A DNA stretch of 64,000 nucleotides from Actinostola sp. cb2023 (Eukaryota > Cnidaria > Anthozoa > Actiniaria > Actinostolidae): NCBI GenBank assembly GCA_033675265.1, contig JAUJYZ010000731.1, positions 177,709-241,708 on the forward strand, written 5' to 3'. A program made the position numbers and the translations under genes. Under the pieces are notes generated by a model. It ran no database searches and was not told where the DNA came from. It saw only the letters and a list, made by a program, of their open reading frames with translations. Shown here in pieces: positions 22,734 through 35,800 of the stretch (its first letter is position 1; each line of letters begins with the position of its first letter).

Positions 22734-23565
22734 TATCAAATCATGAAATGTTATGAACCCGGGGTTACGAATCTATTATGAACGTCTATATGTTTTGCAT
22801 CAGTCAATTCCAGCAATGACCACCCCCCCCCCCCCCCCCCCGGGAACAACGTGGGGCATGGGCATTTTTATGCTATGGGATCCCGGGAGTGGGGCATTCG
22901 TAATTTTTGAAGGGCCCAGGGGTCGGACATTGACTGTAGCGCGAAAGTCCGCTGAAAATCGAAGAAAATGGTATTTTCAAGGCTCTAGATTTTCAAAATT
23001 TCCGGGAGGAGAACGCCCCCTGACCCCTCTAGAAGCTCGCACCTTTGGCGCTTCAGAAGCTTTTTTTCCACAGACAGTCCAAACTTTCAAGGACTCACAT
23101 GCCGGAACAATGCAAATGGAGCCGAGTGGGGTTTTGTTTTGTCAAGTGCAAGGATCATAGCTATTTTTTGGTCGAATCACTTTAATGCGATAAATACGGT
23201 TTCAGTAATATCTGGGGTTTTTTTTTCTGAGGATTTAGAAAATAAATGTCATGTATTAGTAATGAATTCCTAAGGTAGGAAGCTGACCAATGACTATATG
23301 CAACCTCATGAAGATCGGCAGCTTGCACGTTTAACATCACAGTCCTGACAGGGCGTTTATAATGAGACAATCCAATATAATTCTCTTTTACATAGTAACT
23401 TTTATCACGTTGATATCAAAATAACAGTGATAAAAAAATGCTATGATTCAGTGTTAAAACTCGACAAAAAACTATAGTGAAAAAAAAATTCATACAGACG
23501 GTTGACCTACCAAAAAGAAATCGAGCATCACTGATTCTTAGCAAAGTAAATTATTGCATGTCACA

Positions 23566-23945
23566 AAGACGATGTGGAAATGCTAGTGTGGATGGTCGAA
23601 AACGATGTGGAAATGCTAGTGTGGACGGTCGAAAACGATGTGGAAATGCTAGTGTGGATGGTCGAAAACGATGTGGAAATGCTAGTGTGGACGGTCGAAA
23701 ACGATGTGGAAATGCTAGTGTGGACGGTCGAAAACGATGTGGAAATGCTAGTGTGGACGGTCGAAAACGATGTGGAAATGCTAGTGTGGATTGTCGAAAA
23801 CGATGTGGAAATGCTAGTGTGGATTGTCGAAAACGATGTGGAAATGCTAGTGTGGATGGTCGAAAACGATGTGCAAATGCTAGTGTGGACGGTCGAAAAC
23901 GATGTGGAAGTGCTAGTGAAAACGATGTGGAAATGTTAGTGTGGA
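23566..23945. repeat. 33-bp minisatellite, 12 units (copy 2)
   Basis: Same unit as 10878-11404, with 12 units counted against 16. The penultimate unit is shortened (agtgctagtgaaaacgatg). Confidence 0.95.
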
Positions 23946-24285
23946 TGCAGAGCTTTTCAGTTATCGGTTTTTTGGAAAAAACACGGAAATTCTCGACAAA
24001 CGCATTAGTGTGGACAGGGCCTAATTATAAGTATATTTTAGAAGTAACCTAACGCGTCTCGCAACGAGTGGCGAAACACTGTTTTAGAGAATGTGAGAGT
24101 GAATGGAAAAGTAAATGGTAAGAAAGTATCGTGCTTCATTGAGAGTCAGCGCATGCGCTATAATACAGAATGGGAGAGTGTCGAATGGAAAAGTAAATGG
24201 TAAGAAAGTGAAGAGAAGGAAGCGAAGCAAATGAAGAATGTTAAAGTATCTCTTACTTTTTCAGAATCTACTTGTCGGTGTAAGA

Positions 24286-27200
24286 ATGAGTTACCTTCAC
24301 AAGCCCCACACCAAGCCCCTGGAACACAGGACCCCATTCCAGCTACTACACAGGCACGTCAACACTCATCCCAGCAAAGAGGCTTTTGTCTTCCGTGATG
24401 AAAAGATGAACAGGGAGTCTCTCACCTTCCAAGAGTACGAGACTAAGTCCCGGTTCCTCGCTGCCGCATTTCTAGAGATAGGCCTGGTACGAGGCGATAC
24501 AGTTCTTGTGATGTTACCAACGTGTATTGAGTTTGTACTCGTCCACATGGCTCTAAACAGGGTTGGCGCCAATGCTGTAATTACTGAAGAGGACGCCTTT
24601 CCTGCTGTTCACGGTATCGACAACTTGACCTGTGTCATCGCGCGCGTTGATCCTAGTATATCGAACAATGAAAAGGTTGTACAGAATATTAAAACCTCTC
24701 TCGATGAGAACAAGCTGAAAGCCGCCGTGGTAGTTGGTCCTAATGACGGTTCATTGGATCATCAGAAGGTTTACACCTATGAAAAGCTCTTCCAAATGGG
24801 CCAGACAAACCCTGACTGTAATGACGCAGTCAAACGCGCTGAAGATGCCGTGCAGATGGATGATCCAACATTTGTTATCTTTACATCTGGAAGTACTTCC
24901 ATCCCTAAACCAATCCAATATACAAACCATGGTTTTATCAACGGGTCACTCGCAGGTGCACCGGGGATGGCTATTACTAAAGAATCCATCTACTTTTCCG
25001 ATTCTCCCTTTGACTGGATTTCGGGTCTGTGCTTCAGTATTGGGTTTGTCATAGTGATGGGATCAACCACGGTAGTCTTCCCTCCTAAGCTCGCCTTTCA
25101 AAGAGGCCTGGTACTGGTACCTACCATCATGAAGGTGGTCGAAGAAGAAGCTTGCACGCATGCGATATTCTTGGCGTACTTCCTTCACGACATGACCACG
25201 TGCAATGAAATCCTTGACATGAATCTGAGTAAGTTGAAGATTATTATAACTGGCGGCCAAAAAACTGCGGTCCCTCTTCTGAGAAAGGTCTTTCTCATGC
25301 TGCCTCGTATAACGGTAATAAATGCATATGGAGCTACAGAGATGAATTTGGTCTCCAAACAAGTGATCACCAATGATAACATCGACACATTCGACTATGG
25401 ACTGATGGATATTGTTGACGGTTTAGAATTAAAGATCGCTGATGAGAAAGGACAAATCGTCCCACTTAATACGACAGGTATGCATACAGGTACCCTGGGT
25501 ATCCCTAGGGACAAGGGGACGGTTTATCTTAATTCCTCAATCACAAAGGAACAGGGACAATATGTCCTGCATGGTGCTCCTATAGGACAACAAGGCATAT
25601 GGAGTACATCCTATGATAGCCGGAGGACAAGGGGACAGGGATTATATGTATAGGTCATCCCCCCTAGGATGAGGACAGTAGGGATAAAGGGACAGGGATT
25701 ATATGTATAGGTGGTTCCCCCTAGGACGAGGAGGGTAGGGATACAGGGACAGGGATTATATGTATAGGTGGTTTCCCCTAGGACGAGGAGGGTAGGGATA
25801 AAGGGACAGAGATTATATGTATAGGTGGTTCCCCCTAGGACGAGGAGGGTAGGGATAAAGGGACAGGGATTATATGTATAGGTGGTTCCCCTAGGATGAG
25901 GAGAGTAGGGATAAAGGGACAGGGATTATATCCATAGGTGGTTCCCCCTAGGACGAGGAGAGTAGGGATAAAGGGACAGGGATTATATGTATAGGTGGTT
26001 CCCCTAGGACGAGAAGGGTAGGGATAAAGGGACAGGGATTATATATATAGCTGGTTCCCCCTAGGACGAGGAGGATAGGGATAAAGGGAAAGGGATTATC
26101 AGTGATAGGGAAGGACGTGCGCCATGCGCCATTGGCACGTTTTTAGATCGTACGGCGCAAAAAAGTATTTTCTTTGGGGCCTTAGGGGCGCATTACAATT
26201 TCAAAAAAACGTGGGTCTTCGTTTCGGAGATTTTGCCGTAAAAATCGAAAATTTGGCGGCCATTTTGAATTCCTAGGGAGACTGGGTACTATAATGAGAG
26301 TTCATTTCTTTAAAAACCGCTGCTTTTTGCGCTTTTCAACATCAAAAAGCAGTTGAAAATCGAAAACATGTTCAGAAAGCTATTTTAGATATCAAAAAAG
26401 TAAAACATGGATACTATTTCGAATTTTTTATTTTTTTTGGCCTTTTTGACTTGCGGTTTTAAGAGCGCGCGCGATTGTGCACAATAAGACTAATTAAATA
26501 ACAACACTAAAATGGCCCATTATTTTTGAGGGATGGTTCCTTTAGAAAATGTATGGCCCATCAATGTAGCAATTGATGGGCCATTGGCCCACCACTGTTT
26601 TCAGCCTTCCCAATCACTGATTATATGTATAGGTGGTTCCCCCTAGGACGAGGAGGGTAGGGATAAAGGGACAGGGATTATATGTATAGGTTGTTCCCCT
26701 AGGACGAGGAGAGTAGGGATAAAGGGACAGGGATTATATGTATAGGTTGTTCCCCTAGGACGAGAAGGGTAGGGATAAAGGGACAGGGATTATATGTATA
26801 GCTGGTTCCCCCTAGGACGAGGAGGATAGGGATAAAGGGAAAGGGATTATATGTATAGGTGGTTCCCCCTAGGACGAGGAGGGTAGGGATAAAGGGACAG
26901 GGATTATATGTATAGGTGGTTCCCCTAGGACGAAGAGAGTAGGGATAAAGGGACAGGGATTATATGTATAGGTGGTTCCTCTAGGACGAGAAGGGTAGGG
27001 ATAAAGGGACAGGGATTATATGTATAGGTGGTTCCCCCTAGGACGAGGAGGGTAGGGATAAAGGGACAGGGATTATATGTATAGGTGGTTCCCCCTAGGA
27101 CGAGGAGGGTAGGGATAAAGGGACAGGGATTATATGTATAGATGGTTCCCCCTAGGACGAGAAGGGTAGGGATAAAGAGACAGGGATTATATGTATTGGT

Positions 27201-28309
27201 TGTTCGCCTAGGACGAGGAGGGTAGGGATAAAGGGACAGAGATTAAATGTATAAGTGGTTCCCCCTAGGACGAGGAGGGTAGGGATAAATGGACAGGGAT
27301 TATATGTGTAGGTGGTTCTCCCTAGGACGAGGAGGACAGGGATAAAGGGACAGGGATTATATGTATAGATGGTTCCCCCTAGGACAAGGAGGTTAAGGAT
27401 TGTCTTACCAGGATGTCTTCATTCACAAGGAAATATATGCCCAGTTTGCCCCTAGGACACCCAAGGCAACATGGTATGAATCAAAGAATGAAAATAATAA
27501 TAATGGACAATGTATCTACAAGGTTGAGGGGCAGTAAAAAAAACACAGATGGAACACCGCCAAGGTACAAGGGAAAGGGAATATACTAAGGAGATCACTC
27601 GGCTACAATCTGGACCTGGTCATGCATACATATATACTTATACAAATCAGCAGCGTGAGAATAATAGTGAATGCGATCTATTAATAATGGTAATACAGCA
27701 GAACCTTTCGTAAACGACACGCTTGTTGTCAAAGTGCGCGGTCACTTACGATAGGAAATAATTAGAGTTGTAACTGTTTTCCATTCACCCACAGGAGAAC
27801 TGTGCGCACGATCAGCTTGGATGTCATTTTGCAACTGGGATTTGATGTTATCTGAAGATAAGCCTACAACAGGCACTGGATCGAAGAACGGTTGGCACCA
27901 CTCCAGCGACGGTGCCTCTCTCGATGAAAATGGAATGCTTAGGCTGCAGGGCAGAATGGATGACATGATCAAATGTGCCACTGAATCCATCATGCCTTAC
28001 GAAATCGAAGACCTTCTTCTTGGTCACCCGGATGTCAAGAAGGTCTGCGTCGTTGGTGTTCCTGACGATCGGTTATACGAGAAATTATGCGCTTGCATCA
28101 TCCTGAAAGATGGTAACCATAGCAACAAAGACGGCCATCTTGAAAAGCAGTTCCACGACTGGTGTAAGGATAACTGTTGGGAGTCGACCATAGGATTACA
28201 ATGGAAACCACATTATTATCTTTTTGTCGATAGCTTTGCTCTTACCAAGAATGGAAAGTTGAGTAGGAGGCTGGTCAGAGAAATGGCGGTCAAGGAACTT
28301 GGACTTTGA
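24286..28309 (+). CDS. AMP-binding acyl-CoA synthetase-like enzyme, copy 2
   Basis: Exons 24286-25477 and 27795-28309 have exactly the same lengths (1192 + 515 nt) and phase as copy 1, giving 568 residues. The motifs are retained: TSGSTSIPK, YGATE, GRMDDMIK, NGKLSRR. The WxxTGD position reads WHHSSDG. Against copy 1 I count about 25 amino-acid differences: three in roughly the first 215 residues, three in exon 2, and about 19 between residues 215 and 397, the part that forms much of the acyl pocket in this fold. Both copies are intact, so both could be functional. Confidence 0.88.
25600..27395. repeat. 56-57-bp intronic minisatellite, about 22 units (copy 2), split by an insertion
   Basis: Same unit as at 12950-15300, but about half the copies. 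The array is interrupted by 26100-26619. Units here are mostly the 5-C, 'gtata' type, more homogeneous than in copy 1. Confidence 0.95.
26100..26619. mobile_element. 520-bp non-autonomous TIR transposon in the intronic minisatellite
   Basis: The ends cagtgatagggaagg and ccttcccaatcactg are 15-bp inverted repeats with one mismatch. The target ATTAT of the minisatellite unit is duplicated on both sides (26095-26099 and 26620-26624). No transposase ORF. CAGTG-type ends are compatible with hAT-like elements, although a 5-bp duplication is shorter than the usual 8. Confidence 0.9.
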
Positions 28310-28328
28310 ACAGTGCCTCAACGGTACA

Positions 28329-28887
28329 TTTTGTCTTCACTACTCATCAACGACACAATTGTTCAGGAACAACCTGTTTATTGTGGATATGCAGCCAGCG
28401 CCCCGCAGTGCAATCACTGCAAAGACCTGATATGTAGCCAGCGCCCTGCAGTGCAATCACTGCAAAGACCTACACTATGTAGAAATTCTATCTAGAATTA
28501 CATACAATATCAATTGCTGAGCGGGACACGAAAAACCATAAATAAAAAACCCTGTGGGAAAAACTATGGAAACGTGTTCTCCAACCCATGCTGCAGCAAT
28601 GCTTCTAGAGGTTACAAGCTCTATACAAAACACTCGGACGTTGGAGACTTAGTCGTCTACCTCCGACAATTGACAAGCAGTGTATTAATAGAAAAACATA
28701 CAATAATTTTACACAAACAACAAAAAACTGAAAAACCAGCTAGGGATGGGTGCTGGCCTAGATTGCTGCACGTGTGCTATACTCGCTCTAATATACACGT
28801 ATACCATCATGCACTCACACCGTGATGCTTACGTGCCGCCAAAATATTAATTTCTGTGTACTTCATTGGCATTCGCATGCCAGAAAT
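28329..28887. mobile_element. Insertion of about 560 bp in the 3' UTR of copy 2
   Basis: Copy 1 runs continuously through cggtacttgttgcaactgct, whereas copy 2 has extra sequence between cggtac and attgttacagtgctttcatac. Inside are two tandem copies (about 28392-28475) of a unit containing gcagtgcaatcactgcaaag. No TIR is obvious, so the element type is unknown. Confidence 0.7.
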
Positions 28888-29030
28888 TTAACATTGTTAC
28901 AGTGCTTTCATACAGTTTTGTCAGTCTTTTAAATTTAGGGATGTGATTTAGTTGGAGTGTGTGATCATTCATGGCGTTCTCTTAGCTATGTTAGCCTGAT
29001 TCTGGTGTATCAGGGTGATAGCTAAGATTC

Positions 29031-29837
29031 CGCGTTTCTGATTTTCCCAATTCTCTGGGACGATTGGAAAACGTCGCACCCGATGCTTGAAAAGTAGGCT
29101 ATAGTTTCCAGCCGTTTTAGGACCAACAAGGATTTTGTAACCGGATCCGGACTCCTAAAACGGATGGAAATCGAGCCTAGTGCTTTAGAAAATTTAAATT
29201 TAGCAAACGACGAATTACCACTGGATTGGTCCCCACCCTATCCAGACTAAAATTAAAATGTGTTTTTAAAATTGCTTTCCATGCAATCGGTTATTAGCAT
29301 TTTTTTATTATCCATTTTATTCTCATGATTTATTCATTTTTTATTATCCATTTTTATTATGTTATATGTTATATTTTATTATATTTTTATTTATTTTTCT
29401 TTCACTGAGTTGTAAAATGCACTGAGATCAATATTTAGTGCGTTTAATTAAGAATATTATTTATTATTATTGTAATTATTATTGTTATTATTATTATCTT
29501 CGAAGGCTCTGCCCTGATTTGGCGACTCAAAATAAATGTGGTATTATATTGCATATCAGATGTTTTTAAATCCTTTCTAAAATAAAACTGTAGAAAAAGA
29601 AAGAAATTAAAGTCCCACTCTTTCCTCTCATTTAGATAAATATAAAATAAAACGAGAAGTTCTTCCGAGCTTCTTCCGAGACATGACGTAACTAATCTTG
29701 GGCTTCCTGTTGTGAATCAAAAAGAGAGATCCCTGGGCACTAGGTAGGTTTACTGAATGAACTTTGAACGGTGTTCAAAACAGAAATGTTGGAATTCAAA
29801 TTTTATTAAATTATTGCTTTAAAAACCCTTGATTAAA
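29031..29837. promoter_or_regulatory. Intergenic region upstream of ETFDH
   Basis: It holds a hairpin-like pair (ccgttttaggacc ... tcctaaaacgg, about 29112-29163), AT-rich runs at 29270-29490 and the presumed ETFDH promoter. I see no TATA box or CpG-rich core that fixes the start site. Confidence 0.4.
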
Positions 29838-32800
29838 ATGTGGAGGACAAGAATACATACCTTGAAGACTGTCCTTAATATAGGTAAGCTCAAATATCGT
29901 AATTGTGTGTCCATTTAAATTTAAATTGAGTGCCACATTATGCAATGTCTTGACTGTCTTGCGTGAGTTGTGTTTTGCTGACCTTTTATACTATGTTTAT
30001 TACTTCACAGCGATTCCTAGTTTACGATGTCGGGCTTTGTCGTCTTCAACGGAACAATTCCCAAAGATTACAACTCACTATACAATAGTTCCTAGAGAGG
30101 AAGATCCTAGATGGAAAGGTGAGTGTTCAAACGACAAGTTTGGCGAATTCCAAATGTCCACTGTCACTACGACAGGCGACAACCGGCAAAAGTATTTTTA
30201 CAGCTGTAAAGCTAAAGAGATAATTAAAGTTTATTTCTATGTTTTCTTAGTTATTGTTGAAGTTGTTGTTGTTGTTGTTGACTTTATTTAATCTCGAAGT
30301 GGTGTACGTGTTTAAAGTGATTGTTGTTTCTCTCTAGATGTAGATATGGAGCGCTTCTCAGATGAAGCTGATGTGGTAATTGTTGGTGGAGGTCCTGCAG
30401 GACTCTCTGCTGCTATTAGAATCAAACAGTTGGCCAATGAAAGTGGGAAGGAAATCAGAGTTTGTTTAGTGGAAAAGGCATCAGAAATAGGTGAATGTTC
30501 CTTTTATAACATTGGTTATATACTAAAGCGATGAATCATCATCATCTGTCAATCGCCATGTACATGTAACTTCATTAGTCATATACTAAACTGACGATGA
30601 ATCATCATCATCTGTCAATCATCATTAAGGTGAGGGCCATCATACCATTGATTATAACTGATCACCATCATCTTAACATTACCATTATCAGAATGACTAC
30701 AATCATGATATTTATAATAGAGAGCTTTATATCCGAGAACGAGTACAAGCTTTGAGTGTGTGCTCTAACTTGTTGTCATAATCGTGCTCGCACAAATTCA
30801 AAATTTAGATTCAAAAGCAAGCAAATGAAATTTGATCGCTTCAGCTTTTTCTTCAAATTTTAGCAAAAATAACACTGATCTTTAATTCTTGCTTGTCAAA
30901 ACAAGGAGAACAATCATTATAGAAGATGTTATTGAGCGTTCTAGATTTAAAAGACCAAAATATTTAGGGTGCGTTCGATTGACCTTATTCCGGAATAGGA
31001 ATACTTGGAATAATATGGAATGTCCGTTCAATTGAGTCTGTTCCGATTCCGGAATAAGCAGAATATATTCCAAACATTCTGCTCATCATAGCAGAATGCT
31101 TGGAATATTCCGGAATAATGACATCATCCATCTGCCCCAGAATCTGGAATTATTCCTATTCCAGAATAAGGTCAATTGAACGCACCCTTTATAAGTCAAA
31201 ATGTCTCACTCAAAACTCGTACTCTAGACAACGAGTTTTGCAAGAAATCTTGTAGTAGTCGAAACGACGACAACAAGTCAAGAGTTTCAAGCTGGCGTGA
31301 CAAGGTCACGGTTTTACACATGAGCACTAATTGTAATGGCGAAAACTCGTACTCGAAGTCGTACTCATAGTCATATCTAAAGCTCTCTGATATTAATCAT
31401 GTCATCAGCATACTGTAAAATCCCGTTATAGCACTCCCCCTTCCCTGGTTTAAGTCCCCCGATTATAAGCCCACCTGTCTGCTAACAGAAATTTCCTCCT
31501 GGTTATAAGCCCCCAACCCCCCCTCATTTACTCCTCCCATTATGGGTTACCATAAACAATAATGAATTAGGTCACTGGTAGATTAGCAGCTTCTCAGTAG
31601 TTTTATTTCACTAAGATGAATTACAGCATTCTTTAATAGGATTTCAATGAAATCATATTCCACATTGACTCTGAGGATAATAATATATTATATTAGGTTT
31701 TTTGAGTTCCAAAGGCTTGAGTCTACCAATTATTCCAAACTAAATGTACATGGTGCAACGTAACTGTGGTAATTACTAAGTAACTGCGATATAAACTGTG
31801 TTTGTTTTAGGTGGACACACTCTATCTGGAGCATGTTTAGAACCTCACGCACTTAATGAACTTATGCCAGACTGGAAAGAAAGAGGGGTAACTAAATATT
31901 GATTATTGTATTGAGTCAGTTTTTGCCATCTTTTGGTATTTTTTTGTCATAGATTTTTTATGTTCATCTGTCAGCTTTTATTGACATTTTTTACCTTCAT
32001 TTCAGGCGCCACTTCATACACCAGTAACAAAGGACACGTTTTTAATATTAACAGAAAAAGGCAGTATCCCTGTTCCTATTTTCAAAGGCAAGTGGGAATT
32101 TTACTTGTAGAACACCATTATGTACCACATAGAAGCATTTTCATGAGTGGGAAAGTTCTGATGATACCGTGGCGTGCCGTATTGGATGAGTTTGATTGGA
32201 TGAGATGCATCTGCATGCTTTGTGACTGGTTCAGAAAGGAAGCCATTTGAGTGTCACTGTACTGTAGGTTTCCCACTCATACGAAAACAACTCTATATAC
32301 ATACATGTACATGTAGTGATGTTGCATGCGATTACATGTATAGCATATCAATGACAATATCTAGGCTGTTTCATTTTTGAATGTTATGGTTCAACATATG
32401 TACACTGTACCATCTGCATTATCAAACAATACTCATAATTTGTTGATTCATTCCTCAGGTCTTCCAATGTACAACCATGGTAATTATATCGTTAGACTAG
32501 GTAACTTTGTAAGATGGCTGGGTCAGCAAGCTGAAGAACTTGGTGTCGAGATATATCCAGGATATGCCGCTAGTGAAGTAAGCACTTAACACACCTAAAT
32601 TCTGACTTGAAATTAGCCTGTAAGGTGTTCAATCTTCATAATTGTACAGCGAGAGATCATCATCTTCCTTCACAAGTGAAGTAGACGTTGGCACCTAGTA
32701 TACCGTATTCACCGGCGTATAAGCCGCACTCGCAGATAAGCCGCTCCCCGAGTTTGGCAATGCAAATTTTGGAAAGAATGTTTTTTGCTCGGGACACTTC

Positions 32801-35800
32801 TGGAGGAAGCCTGAGTTATAAAATGGGCATTCCTTTTTTTCCCGTTGGCCACAAACGGGTCAAATAGTTTCCGAGCGCGTATCGAATTAAATCCGAAGTA
32901 TTATTGCTCGGGCCGAAGGGCCCCGAGCTGCTCAGTCTCGTGTAGTTCACATCATACAACGAGCACAACCGAACTCCTTACGGTTACTTATTGGGACATG
33001 TTTGTATTACATGTAAATTGGAACGATACAGAGAAGATTAGCAAGTTATCAGTTCTAAAATCTAAGGTTCATTAGCATACACGTGAGAATATTATGTTTG
33101 AGACACTTGATTGACACATGTTGTGTTAGCACGTGAATCAACCCGCTCATCAATGAAAAACACTTTAGCAAACCATTAGGTCTTGTAGTAAAACCATTAG
33201 CACAATTTAGCAAACCGTTAAACTGTCTGAAAGGTGTTAGCACCCGTTAATTTGCCTGTTTAACGTCTAACCAATGGCCAATGCTTTTAGGAGTAGCTAA
33301 CAGTAATAAACACACGAATGATGTACGTACTCTTTTATACTTTAATTTATGTTAATTTTATGTAAATTTCTGGTACCAATTCCCGATGTTCTCGCAGATA
33401 AGCCGCACCCCCAACTTTGGATCACGATTTTCGGAAAAAAGTGCGGAATAAATACGCCGGTGAATACAGTATGTACATGCATACATACATGTACATTGTA
33501 TACATGGATGGTGGAATAGTCCAGAAAATTTCTAAAAATCCTGCAATATTGACCTCAAAATTAACTTGAAATCTTGAATTCTTTGGGTCATGTCTTGGAG
33601 TGTTGAATTTCTGGAAAACGGTTTCAGAGGCTCAGGCTCATATTTTATCAAAGTCCCAAAACTATTATTACCCTGAGGGTAACATCTTAATAGGGGTTTG
33701 ACTGTATGATGATGATGATGATGAAGACTTTATTTAAAGAGGGTAAACACATAAAAGTGAAATACAAATGTACACTTATAAACTTGTGGCCCTCACTAAG
33801 CTTAATAAAATAATGTCTATAATATAAATATATTAAAAACCTACACTGTATCTATAATATGCATGTACAAAACTCTAAGATTCATCAGAACATTAATGTA
33901 GATACTGCAGACTGTATAAATCATCACTACACATGTCTATGCTATGTAGGTGCTGTATCATGATGATGGTAGCATCAAGGGGATAGCCACCAATGATGTT
34001 GGTATTCGAAAAGATGGCTCCCCAAAGGTACTGTTAAATGAAACAATTGAATATGAATCGATGGGAAAAGAGGAGAGGGAAAAAGAGGAGAGATGAGAAA
34101 AGAGGAGAGATGGGAAAAGAGGAGAGATGGGAAAAGAGGAGAGATGGGAAAAGAGGAGAGATGGGAAAAGAGGAGAGATGGGAAAAGAGGAGAGATGGGA
34201 AAAGAGGAGAGATGGGAAAAGAAAAGAGATGGGAAAAGAGGAGAGATGGGAAAAGAGATAAACATTCATTTTACAGCCTACCAGATGACCATACCTTAAC
34301 TAGACATAATATACTGGTTAGGCGCAGAGTTCCCCTGGTGTGGTCCGCGTGGTGTTGATGTCTGTATAAATGCAACTAATTAATAGGGACCTTTAGCATC
34401 ATGGATGGAATGGACGACGACGACGTCGGAGAAACAATAGCGCTAATTACAAAATTCAATAACTTCTTGTTGGAATGTATTAAATGAGTCGATCTGGTCT
34501 TAACTTCAGGCGTTCTGTGCAAAGCTACAATGTGAAATGCCTATGTTTGATGACGCAAAGAGAATAAGAACGTCAGTTCATTATTTGTACAGATGGTTGT
34601 TTTCAGTCAACCGGACCACAAAAAGACAATGGCATTCGTGAAAGGTGGCTCAAATTTAGTGAAAACATGGAAAATTAACGACAACAAAACAATTTATTCG
34701 AACTTTGTCATCCTCGACGTCATCGTCGTCCTGGTGCTATAGGTCCCTAATGAGACCTTGTATACCGCTAGTAACCCAATAGACTTTACCAGTAATGGGC
34801 TCCTTACTTGAGTGCCGAGTGCTGTGTCATACAGATACAGACACTGCTTCTCATCACACATCTTAGTTGGGGTTAACTGATCCAATGATCATCTGTTTGC
34901 AATGTTTCCTGCAAGGCCTTCTACTTGGTCTTTGTGTTTATTGAGATTGGTGGTTATATATTCTTCTAGGAAACATTTGAGCGGGGTATGGAACTACATG
35001 CTAAGGTGACTCTGTTTGCTGAGGGTTGCCATGGTCACCTAGCAAAGGGTTTATACAAGAAGTTTAACTTGAGGGAGAACTGTGATCCACAAAGCTATGC
35101 CATTGGTTTGAAGGAGGTGAGAATCAATGTTGTAGCTCAGTCTCCCCAGGCTTGTTGGACACAGGAAGCCCACCAGGAAGAAAATGACTTATAATATTCT
35201 TATTATGTATTGAGTATTTATGATTTATGATTTGTTTTACAGTTATGGGAGATAAGCCCAGAGAAACACCAGCCTGGTCTTGTAGAACATACAGTTGGAT
35301 GGCCTCTGGTATGTTATTAGTCAGTCAGATCAGTCAGATCAGTCAGATCAGTCAGATCAGTCAGATCAGTCAGTCAGTCAGTGAGTTAGTCAGTCAGATC
35401 AGTCAGTCAGTGAGTCAGTCAGTCAGTCAGTCAGTCAGTCAGTCAGTCAGTCAGATCAGTCAGTCAGTCAGCCAGCCAGTCAGTCAGTCAGATCATTCAG
35501 TCATATTTTCACAGTTCTATAATTAAAATCCCAAGCTTGCTTTGTGAATTACTAAGGCTTGACTATACAGTAGCACAAGCAAAGTGTGAACTATATGATA
35601 CAAACTGAATCAAATCTTCCACCAGTGCCAAATCCACCTCCCCTTCCCATCCCCTCCCATTCCCTTCCCATTCCCCTCCCCTCCCATTCCCCTCCCCCTC
35701 TCCCCATTCCCCTCTCTTCTCCCCAATCCCCATTTGGGCCAGCTAGCCAAACATGAAATCTTCAGGGTAACAATGCATCTAAGCATCATTCTTGTGCTGA

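Larger units (their letters stand above)
22926..29030. repeat. Segmental duplication, copy 2 (about 6.1 kb)
   Basis: Direct repeat of 10237-16360. It differs by a shorter 33-bp array, a shorter intronic array with a 520-bp insertion, and an insertion of about 560 bp in the 3' UTR. The left boundary is at gacattgactgtag in both copies. Confidence 0.92.

Noticed and set aside
34038..34358. Lys/Glu/Arg repeat ORFs
   Set aside because: Low-complexity translation of the 17-bp purine array in ETFDH intron 7.
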